The notes beneath the pieces are model-generated. The model was not told the origin of the DNA and searched no databases. It was given only the letters and a program-made list of their open reading frames with translations. Of a stretch of DNA of 13,574 nt, positions 1 through 5,559 are shown one piece after another. The position numbers were made by a program, and so were the translations under genes. The stretch spans positions 1 through 13,574 of the forward strand of contig DFBC01000072.1 in the NCBI GenBank assembly GCA_002367235.1, in the 5' to 3' direction. Numbering within the stretch: position 1 is the first letter of the stretch; each line of letters opens with the position of its first letter. The stretch comes from Cellvibrionales bacterium UBA3090 (lineage in GTDB: Bacteria; Pseudomonadota; Gammaproteobacteria; Pseudomonadales; Porticoccaceae).

Positions 1-4
1 ACCA

Positions 5-44
5 AATAAAAAACCCTCGCAATTGCCTGTGAGGGTTTTTTATT
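5..44. terminator. Bidirectional intrinsic terminator
   Basis: Arms 5-18 and 31-44 form a perfect 14-bp stem: a CCCTC/GAGGG core flanked by an A-tract on the left and a T-tract on the right, with a 12-base loop. Because the A and T tracts are symmetrical, it can stop transcripts coming from the left on the plus strand and the leftward transcript of the small membrane protein gene that ends at 105. The gene it would serve on the plus strand lies outside the window. Confidence 0.85.
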
Positions 45-104
45 GGAAGTTCGGAATTTTTTCGGACTATTTAATCGAGCTATTTTATTTTTTTCTGAAA
101 GATT

Positions 105-476
105 TCACGCACTGATCGCCTTAGAGACTTTTACCGTCGTCCCTTTTTTTTGTTGCCATTTCACCTTCCATCTGTAGATGCTATACCCAATGACTGCGCA
201 CCCTATGGAGCCAAAGAAGGCTACGCCATAGACGATAGCTGTGAGGTTATATACTGGGCCATAAAGTTGAAATTCAAGCAGCATATATGCACATAGGCCT
301 AATAACATACCCCAAACATATTGAGGCAAAAAAGTAGCAAAAATATATCCCGCAAGTAACGAGGGAGCGGCCATAAGCACAATAACGGAAGTAATGTTGG
401 TTGCGAATATAGATGCCCACATGGCTGAGCCAAAGATGAGTAGAGCGCCAACAATATAGGCCTGTATCTTGTACAT
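105..476 (-). CDS. Small hypothetical membrane protein, four predicted TM helices
   Basis: The product is 123 residues and I do not recognise its family. Hydrophobicity suggests four membrane helices at roughly residues 6-26, 29-50, 53-73 and 78-101, then a basic tail (RWKVKWQQKK, then further lysines). The tail would lie in the cytoplasm by the positive-inside rule. There is no signal peptide cleavage motif, no cysteine pair and no catalytic motif. The ATG at 474-476 is preceded on the minus strand by AAGGAA (484-489) at about 7 bases, a good ribosome binding site, which supports real translation. It lies downstream of gltA on the same strand, but the gltA terminator at 567-596 separates them, so it probably has its own promoter in 490-560. 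Only a weak TTGTAA / TATTCA pair is visible there. It could be a lineage-specific inner-membrane protein; function unknown. Confidence 0.72.
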   Translation of the reverse strand: MYKIQAYIVGALLIFGSAMWASIFATNITSVIVLMAAPSLLAGYIFATFLPQYVWGMLLGLCAYMLLEFQLYGPVYNLTAIVYGVAFFGSIGCAVIGYSIYRWKVKWQQKKGTTVKVSKAISA

Positions 477-566
477 AATCTAATTCCTTATCGCTTGAAT
501 ACAAGACAGTGTTTCATGTTTACAAATCTCACACTATTGGACGTTGGTCGAGGCCTTGATAGCCAC

Positions 567-596
567 AAAAAAGCCGCCACTGTCTCCAGTGGCGGC
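567..596 (-). terminator. Rho-independent terminator of gltA
   Basis: GCCGCCACTG (573-582) and CAGTGGCGGC (587-596) form a perfect 10-bp GC-rich stem around a TCTC (plus-strand) tetraloop. Read on the minus strand, it is followed directly by six T (567-572). It begins about 20 bases after the gltA stop codon, the expected place for the end of the gltA transcript. Confidence 0.93.
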
Positions 597-616
597 CGGG
601 TATTACTAAATTGCTT

Positions 617-1894
617 TTATGCGGGATAATCGCGCTTGGTATAACCCGTATAGCGCTGGCGTGGACGGCCAATGCGGTAGGGGTTGCTGAGCATTTCATT
701 CCAGTGTGAAATCCAGCCAACGGTACGGCCTGTGGCGAAAATCACTGTGAACATCTCGGGAGAAATACCGATAGCCTTCATGATGATGCCTGAATAGAAA
801 TCAACATTTGGATAGAGTTTCTTCTCAACAAAATATTCATCTTCGAGTGCAATTTGCTCGAGACGCTTGGCTATTTTTAGCAGAGGCTCATTGTCCAGAC
901 CAAGTTCGGCAAGAACTTCATCACAGGTTTCTTTCATCACTTTGGCGCGAGGGTCAAAGTTTTTGTAAACCCGGTGACCAAAGCCCATTAGGCGGAATGA
1001 GTCTTCTTTATCCTTGGCGCGAAGAATAAATTCATCGATATTCTTTTCATCGCCAATTTCTTCCAGCATTTCCAGTACAGCCTGGTTGGCACCGCCGTGT
1101 GCAGGACCCCAAAGTGCAGCAATACCTGCAGCAATACATGCAAATGGGTTGGCACCAGAAGAGCCAGAAAGACGAACTGTGGAAGTGGAGGCGTTTTGCT
1201 CGTGATCGGCGTGTAGCAAGAAGATTAAGTCCATGGCTTTAGCCAATACTGGGCTTATGTTCGGTTCTTTGCCTGGTTCTCCAAACATCATGTTTAAGAA
1301 GTTTTCGGAGTAGCTCAGGTCATTGTTTGGGGCTACATAGGGCTGCCCGGAGAAATGTTTGTGACACATGGCAGCCAAAATGGGCATTTTTGCAAGCAGT
1401 CTGATAATGGTCAGGTTTCTGTCATCAGCATTAGCGACGTCGGTGCTGTCATGATAAGTGGCTGAAATAGCAGCTACAACTGCGCAAAGCATGGCCATGG
1501 GATGTGAGCCTTGGCTAAAGCCAGCCATAAATTGCTCTACAGAACTTTCTACGTTGTTATGATCTTTGATGGTTTGTTCAAAGGCTTTCTTCTCTGAAGC
1601 AGAAGGAAGTTCGCCATTGATTAAAAGGTAGCAGGTTTCGAGGAAATCAGACTTTGCTGCTAGTTGTTCAATGGGGTAGCCGCGGTGTAAAAGAACTCCC
1701 TTTCCGCCGTCAATAAAGGTAATGGCTGATTCACAAGAGGCTGTAGCACCAAAACCTGGATCAAATGTAAAGCAGCCAGTCTCGGGAACTTTAGCGATAT
1801 CGATAACATCCTGCCCAAGAGTACTGCTTAGAACCGGTAGCTCTATAGAAGTGTCTGTGCCTTCTTCAGAGAGGTGGAATTTCTTATTGCTCAT
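617..1894 (-). CDS. gltA: Citrate synthase (type II)
   Basis: This enzyme condenses oxaloacetate and acetyl-CoA to citrate, the entry step of the TCA cycle, in the cytoplasm. The 425-residue product has the length and N-terminal beta-domain of the hexameric type II enzymes of Gram-negative bacteria. Active-site residues are intact: His231 in LLHADHEQNAST, His266 in WGPAHGGANQ, His307 in GFGHRVYKNFDPRAK and Asp365 in YPNVDFYSG. Arg165 and Lys169 lie where E. coli GltA has allosteric NADH-site residues (Arg163, Lys167), so NADH inhibition is plausible. The segment around E. coli Cys206 (NMMF region) has no cysteine here. The ATG is preceded by AGGAG (minus strand, 1901-1905) at a 6-base gap, fixing the start. 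It is transcribed away from the sdh operon, from a promoter at 1966-1993, and ends at the stem-loop 567-596. Confidence 0.98.
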   Translation of the reverse strand: MSNKKFHLSEEGTDTSIELPVLSSTLGQDVIDIAKVPETGCFTFDPGFGATASCESAITFIDGGKGVLLHRGYPIEQLAAKSDFLETCYLLINGELPSASEKKAFEQTIKDHNNVESSVEQFMAGFSQGSHPMAMLCAVVAAISATYHDSTDVANADDRNLTIIRLLAKMPILAAMCHKHFSGQPYVAPNNDLSYSENFLNMMFGEPGKEPNISPVLAKAMDLIFLLHADHEQNASTSTVRLSGSSGANPFACIAAGIAALWGPAHGGANQAVLEMLEEIGDEKNIDEFILRAKDKEDSFRLMGFGHRVYKNFDPRAKVMKETCDEVLAELGLDNEPLLKIAKRLEQIALEDEYFVEKKLYPNVDFYSGIIMKAIGISPEMFTVIFATGRTVGWISHWNEMLSNPYRIGRPRQRYTGYTKRDYPA

Positions 1895-1965
1895 TGGATT
1901 CTCCTACGAGTCCTAGATCGATGCCAGCAAACAGTAGTGATTGCTAACTAAAACAGAGGCCGGAA

Positions 1966-1993
1966 ACTATAACTTGCTCGCAGTATTTGTCAA
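1966..1993 (-). promoter_or_regulatory. sigma70-type promoter of gltA
   Basis: Read on the minus strand, a perfect -35 box TTGACA (1988-1993) is followed after 16 bases by TATAGT (1966-1971), a five-of-six match to the -10 consensus. Transcription would start near 1959 and leave a leader of about 65 bases before the gltA ATG. This is the best promoter match in the gap for that strand. Confidence 0.8.
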
Positions 1994-2110
1994 TTTTACT
2001 GAGGGATTAGTTTGCATAGATTAAATGAATACTGAATATGCCCTAGAGTAATAGTTTTGTAGTTTATTTACAGGTTATCCCAATTTCACACATTACATCT
2101 TATTCCTCCA

Positions 2111-2139
2111 TTGTAATCACTGGGCAATGTTTCTATAAT
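2111..2139 (+). promoter_or_regulatory. sigma70-type promoter of the sdh-suc operon
   Basis: TTGTAA (2111-2116, four of six match to the -35 consensus) is separated by exactly 17 bases from a perfect TATAAT (2134-2139). Transcription would start near 2146, giving a leader of roughly 87 bases before sdhC. It is the only strong promoter seen upstream of the nine-gene plus-strand run. Confidence 0.8.
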
Positions 2140-2232
2140 TTCCCACCGATTTTAGCCCGGCATGTCAGAAATGCCTGCCGATTCCCCTGCATTTATCTCT
2201 GCTTTATTGTGCGGATATAAGGTGTAAATACT

Positions 2233-2610
2233 GTGAACAAGAAAAGACCTGTAAATCTCGATATCGGAACTATCCAGCTTCCGATTACTTCATATGTGTC
2301 CATTCTTCACCGAGTTTCTGGCGTTGTGCTCTTTGCTGCAATTGCTGTGTTCCTTTGGGTGTTGGATGCCAGCCTCGCATCAGAAGAAAGCTTTAATGCC
2401 ATTAAAGAATGTATCGGCAGCACTTTTTGCCAGCTTATTATCTGGGCTTCATTAGCCGCACTTGCCTACCACATGGTGGCGGGTATTCGTCATCTAGTGA
2501 TGGATTTTGGTGTAGGTGAAACACTTGAGGGTGGGCGCTTGGGAGCAAAAATCGCATTGATTGTTGCTGCTGTACTAATTGTTCTGGCTGGAGTTTGGGT
2601 ATGGGCATGA
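2233..2610 (+). CDS. sdhC: Succinate dehydrogenase cytochrome b556 subunit
   Basis: This is a membrane anchor of complex II. It helps bind heme b and ubiquinone and holds SdhAB on the cytoplasmic face of the inner membrane. The 125-residue protein begins RPVNLDIGTIQLPIT, the typical family N-terminus. The quinone-site signature SILHRVSG gives Ser23 and Arg27 (Ser27 and Arg31 in E. coli), and the heme ligand is His80 in LAYHMVAGIRH (His84 in E. coli). Three membrane helices are expected at about 28-48, 64-86 and 104-124. The start is GTG: an in-frame TAA at 2218-2220 rules out a longer form, and AAGGTG (2219-2224) sits 8 bases upstream. It is the first gene of the operon; its TGA overlaps the ATG of sdhD (ATGA, 2607-2610). 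Confidence 0.97.
   Translation: MNKKRPVNLDIGTIQLPITSYVSILHRVSGVVLFAAIAVFLWVLDASLASEESFNAIKECIGSTFCQLIIWASLAALAYHMVAGIRHLVMDFGVGETLEGGRLGAKIALIVAAVLIVLAGVWVWA
2590..2606 (+). promoter_or_regulatory. sdhD ribosome binding site and start choice
   Basis: GGAG at 2590-2593 lies inside the end of sdhC, 7 bases before an ATG at 2601 and 13 before the ATG at 2607. A TTG at 2595 is also in frame but has no site. Spacing favours 2601 (124 residues). Alignment with E. coli and the ATGA stop/start overlap favour 2607, which I chose. The choice changes only two residues. Confidence 0.5.
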
Positions 2611-2975
2611 TAACCAACGTTACAAGTTTTGGACGAAGCGGCCTATCTGATTGGCTGCTACAACGTTCTACTGCTGTTGTTATGGCGTTATACGTCGTTT
2701 TTGTTACTTTTTATCTTCTGGCTAATCCCGATCTCGATTATAGCCAATGGCTCGCATTAAATAGTCATATCTGTATGAAGGTATTAAACGTTCTTACAGT
2801 GCTTTCTATTGCAATACATGCGTGGATTGGTCTGTGGGCTGTGCTGACTGACTATGTGACTGTCCGTCTTCTGGGGCCTAAAGCGACACCACTGAGAATT
2901 TTTTTCCAGTTGGGCATGATTACCATCACATTGGTATATCTCATTTGGGCACTTGATATTGTTTGGGGAATTTGA
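2607..2975 (+). CDS. sdhD: Succinate dehydrogenase membrane anchor subunit
   Basis: This is the second membrane anchor of complex II, which shares the heme and quinone sites with SdhC. The 122-residue product starts MITNVTSFGRSGLSDW, like the usual MVxNxxxxGRxG beginning, and has three helices at roughly 20-40, 56-80 and 98-118. SIAIHAWIGLW carries His71, the likely heme ligand. LTDYV carries Asp82 and Tyr83, matching the E. coli quinone-site numbering exactly when translation starts at 2607; this is the main reason for that start, with 2601 as alternative. The ATG overlaps the sdhC stop, so translation is probably coupled and keeps the two anchors at equal amounts. sdhA begins 4 bases after the stop. 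Confidence 0.95.
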   Translation: MITNVTSFGRSGLSDWLLQRSTAVVMALYVVFVTFYLLANPDLDYSQWLALNSHICMKVLNVLTVLSIAIHAWIGLWAVLTDYVTVRLLGPKATPLRIFFQLGMITITLVYLIWALDIVWGI

Positions 2976-2979
2976 ATCC

Positions 2980-4758
2980 ATGAGTAGTAGCATAAGAACT
3001 ATTTCTTTTGATGGCGTTATTGTCGGAGGCGGCGGGGCTGGTATGCGCGCTGCTCTACAACTGGCTCAGTCCGGTTATAAAACAGCGGTAATTACGAAAG
3101 TGTTCCCGACTCGCTCACATACAGTGTCTGCACAAGGTGGTATTACTTGTGCGATTGCTAGCGATGATCCCAATGATGATTGGCGCTGGCATATGTACGA
3201 TACAGTTAAGGGCTCCGATTACATCGGTGACCAGGATGCGATTGAGTATATGTGCTCTGTCGGTCCAGAGGCTGTATTTGAACTAGACCATATGGGATTA
3301 CCCTTTTCCCGTACTGAAGAAGGCCGCATTTATCAGCGTCCTTTCGGCGGTCAATCGAAGAATTTTGGTGAGGGTGGCCAGGCTGCACGTACTTGTGCTG
3401 CAGCTGACCGTACGGGCCACGCACTGTTACATACCCTGTATCAAAACAATGTTAAGCACGACACCGTATTCTTTAACGAATGGTTTGCTGTTGACCTTGT
3501 TAAAAATGCCGACAATGCCGTAGTTGGTGTTATCGCAATTGATATCGAAACAGGTGAGACGGTTTTTGTTAAATCAAAAGCTACCGTACTCGCGACTGGT
3601 GGTGCAGGCCGCATCTACGCCTCTACAACCAACGCCCATATTAATACGGGAGACGGAATTGGGATGGCGCTTCGCGCTGGATTCCCCGTTCAAGATATTG
3701 AGATGTGGCAATTCCACCCAACCGGCATTGCTGGTGCGGGCGTACTTGTTACTGAAGGCTGTCGTGGTGAAGGTGGATACCTGGTCAATAAAGATGGCGA
3801 GCGCTTCATGGAGCGTTATGCACCGAACGCTAAAGACCTTGCTTCTCGTGATGTTGTTGCTCGTTCAATGACCCTAGAGATTCTTGCTGGTAAAGGTTGT
3901 GGAGAGAAGGGCGACCATGTTTACCTGAAACTCGATCACCTAGGCGAAGAAGTTTTGGAAAGCCGCTTGCCCGGTATCTGTGAGCTTTCGCGCACGTTCG
4001 CTCACGCAGACCCAGTAAAAGAACCTGTACCGGTTATCCCAACCTGTCACTATATGATGGGTGGAGTTCCAACCAATGTTGATGGCCAAGCGCTGTCACT
4101 TGATTCCGAAGGAAATCCTGAGGTTATCGAAGGGCTCTACGCTTGTGGTGAAGCCGCTTGTGTTTCTGTCCACGGTGCTAACCGTTTGGGTGGTAACTCA
4201 CTGCTTGATCTCGTTGTGTTTGGCCGGTCTTCAGGTTTGTTTATTGAAAAGTCCCTTCGTGAGGGGATTAACCTCGAAGAGCCGACAGAAGAGCACATTA
4301 ATGCCGCTATGGCTCGCCTTAACCGCTTAAATACTGGTAGCAATGATGGCGAAGGTGCGGCTGAGCTGCGCGAGGAACTGCAGAATATTATGCAGCACCA
4401 TTTCGGTGTATTCCGACGCGGTGACTTTATGCAGGAAGGCATTAAGAAGCTGGAAGCATTGCGCCCACGTATCGAAAATGTACGTCTTGATGATAAAAGC
4501 AACGCCTACAACACTGCGCGAATCGAAGCACTCGAACTGCAAAACCTATTGGAAGTGGCCGAAGCAACAGCCATTACTGCTGAAGAGCGCAAGGAAAGCC
4601 GTGGCGCACATGCCCGCGAAGACTACTCTGAGCGTGATGATGTAAATTGGTTGTGTCATTCTATGTACTTCCCCGCAGACAAGCGTGTTGGTAAGCGTGA
4701 TGTAAACTTTTCACCCAAGACTATGGAAGCCTTCGCACCGAAAGCTCGAGTCTACTAA
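2980..4758 (+). CDS. sdhA: Succinate dehydrogenase flavoprotein subunit
   Basis: This is the catalytic subunit of complex II; it oxidises succinate to fumarate with covalently bound FAD. The product is 592 residues (E. coli 588). The FAD dinucleotide fold is GVIVGGGGAG (about 12-21). The FAD-attaching His47 lies in RSHTVSAQGG. Substrate and catalytic residues are His246 (QFHPTG), Arg290 (LASRDVV), His357 (CHYMMGG) and Arg402 (HGANRLGGNSLLD). The C-terminal domain (about 460-592) carries the usual RGAHAREDY motif. I start at the ATG at 2980 with GGGGAA (2965-2970) upstream; an in-frame TTG at 2953 would add nine residues inside sdhD and has no family support. sdhB follows after 17 bases. Confidence 0.98.
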   Translation: MSSSIRTISFDGVIVGGGGAGMRAALQLAQSGYKTAVITKVFPTRSHTVSAQGGITCAIASDDPNDDWRWHMYDTVKGSDYIGDQDAIEYMCSVGPEAVFELDHMGLPFSRTEEGRIYQRPFGGQSKNFGEGGQAARTCAAADRTGHALLHTLYQNNVKHDTVFFNEWFAVDLVKNADNAVVGVIAIDIETGETVFVKSKATVLATGGAGRIYASTTNAHINTGDGIGMALRAGFPVQDIEMWQFHPTGIAGAGVLVTEGCRGEGGYLVNKDGERFMERYAPNAKDLASRDVVARSMTLEILAGKGCGEKGDHVYLKLDHLGEEVLESRLPGICELSRTFAHADPVKEPVPVIPTCHYMMGGVPTNVDGQALSLDSEGNPEVIEGLYACGEAACVSVHGANRLGGNSLLDLVVFGRSSGLFIEKSLREGINLEEPTEEHINAAMARLNRLNTGSNDGEGAAELREELQNIMQHHFGVFRRGDFMQEGIKKLEALRPRIENVRLDDKSNAYNTARIEALELQNLLEVAEATAITAEERKESRGAHAREDYSERDDVNWLCHSMYFPADKRVGKRDVNFSPKTMEAFAPKARVY

Positions 4759-4775
4759 TAAGGGTTTGTTGAGCC

Positions 4776-5480
4776 ATGTTGAAAGTAAGTGTTTATCGTT
4801 ACAACCCTGAGACGGACGAAGCGCCGTATATGCAGGACTATGAAGTTGACACCGCTGGCAAAGACCTGATGGTGCTCGATGTACTGGAGCTATTAAAAGC
4901 TCAGGATACTACGCTGGCCTATCGACGCTCATGTCGAGAAGGCGTGTGTGGTTCTGATGGTATGAATATTAGTGGTAAGAATGGTCTGGCGTGTATTAAG
5001 CCGTTATCCGAATGTGTGAAGGATGGAAAATTAGTTCTTCGCCCACTTCCAGGCCTGCCGGTTATTCGTGATCTGGTTATTGATATGAGCCAGTTCTATG
5101 CCCAGTATAAAAAAATCAAACCATACTTGGTTAACGACGAGCCAGCGCCCGCAATTGAGCGTCTGCAATCTCCAGAAGACCGTGAGAAACTTGATGGTCT
5201 TTACGAGTGTATTCTCTGTGCTTGCTGCTCAACTAGCTGCCCATCGTTCTGGTGGAACCCAGATAAGTTCATTGGGCCTGCTGGTTTGTTACAGGCATAC
5301 CGGTTCCTAATTGATTCCCGCGATACTGATACAGAAAATCGCTTAGCTAATCTTGACGATCCTTTCAGTGTGTTCAGATGCCATGGTATACAGAATTGTG
5401 TTGCTGTATGTCCAAAGGGGTTGAACCCCACCAAGGCAATTGGCCATATTCGCAACATGTTGTTGAGAAGTGCTACTTAG
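4776..5480 (+). CDS. sdhB: Succinate dehydrogenase iron-sulfur subunit
   Basis: This subunit relays electrons from the SdhA flavin to ubiquinone through three iron-sulfur clusters. The product is 234 residues, close to the E. coli protein. The N-terminal ferredoxin domain has the 2Fe-2S ligands in SCREGVCGSDG (Cys53, Cys58) and GLACI (Cys73). The C-terminal domain has YECILCACCSTSCPSFWW (Cys145, Cys148, Cys151, Cys155) and FRCHGIQNCVAVCPKG (Cys202, Cys208, Cys212), the ligands of the 4Fe-4S and 3Fe-4S clusters. The 3Fe-4S type is expected here, as in all SdhB. A weak site, AAGGG (4760-4764), lies 11 bases before the ATG. It closes the sdh module; a 9-bp hairpin follows before sucA. Confidence 0.98.
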   Translation: MLKVSVYRYNPETDEAPYMQDYEVDTAGKDLMVLDVLELLKAQDTTLAYRRSCREGVCGSDGMNISGKNGLACIKPLSECVKDGKLVLRPLPGLPVIRDLVIDMSQFYAQYKKIKPYLVNDEPAPAIERLQSPEDREKLDGLYECILCACCSTSCPSFWWNPDKFIGPAGLLQAYRFLIDSRDTDTENRLANLDDPFSVFRCHGIQNCVAVCPKGLNPTKAIGHIRNMLLRSAT

Positions 5481-5501
5481 GAACATTACGTAAAATCCGC
5501 G

Positions 5502-5523
5502 AGGCCCTCTGACTAGAGGGCCT
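5502..5523 (+). other. Hairpin between sdhB and sucA, no U-tract
   Basis: AGGCCCTCT (5502-5510) and AGAGGGCCT (5515-5523) form a perfect 9-bp stem with a GACT loop, 21 bases after the sdhB stop. Only scattered T follow (TGATAATTCTG), so it is not a complete intrinsic terminator. A stable stem here may protect the 3' end of a processed sdhCDAB message, act as a weak terminator, or mark an RNase cut site. E. coli also has structured sequence at the sdhB/sucA boundary. Confidence 0.7.
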
Positions 5524-5559
5524 TGATAATTCTGTGTCTAGACCATAGGGAACAGATCG

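Larger units (their letters stand above)
1895..2232. other. Divergent gltA / sdhC regulatory intergenic region
   Basis: This 338-base gap has no gene. It holds the gltA promoter on the left (minus strand) and the sdh promoter on the right (plus strand), with about 117 AT-rich bases between the two -35 boxes (1994-2110). That spacer is the natural place for shared regulators. I looked for CRP (TGTGA-N6-TCACA), FNR (TTGAT-N4-ATCAA) and ArcA direct-repeat boxes and saw no convincing match. The sdh leader (about 2146-2232) contains a small possible stem, GGCAT (2159-2163) with ATGCC (2171-2175), too short to call a riboswitch. No tRNA or other RNA gene is visible. Confidence 0.7.

Noticed and set aside
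274..504. Second minus-strand frame overlapping the small membrane protein
   Set aside because: The frame 105-476 has a better ribosome site and a coherent membrane topology; this one looks like its shadow.
2146..2232. Riboswitch in the sdhC leader
   Set aside because: Only a 5-bp stem (GGCAT/ATGCC) is visible; there is no terminator stem or larger fold in the 87-base leader.
3524..3871. Alternative-frame open reading frame of 115 codons inside sdhA
   Set aside because: It is on the same strand as sdhA but in another frame, fully overlapped by conserved flavoprotein sequence; no motif supports it.
5523..5551. Possible sigma70 promoter for sucA starting with TTGATA
   Set aside because: At 16-18 bases downstream there is no acceptable -10 box (sequence around ATAGGG), so a separate sucA promoter is not supported.
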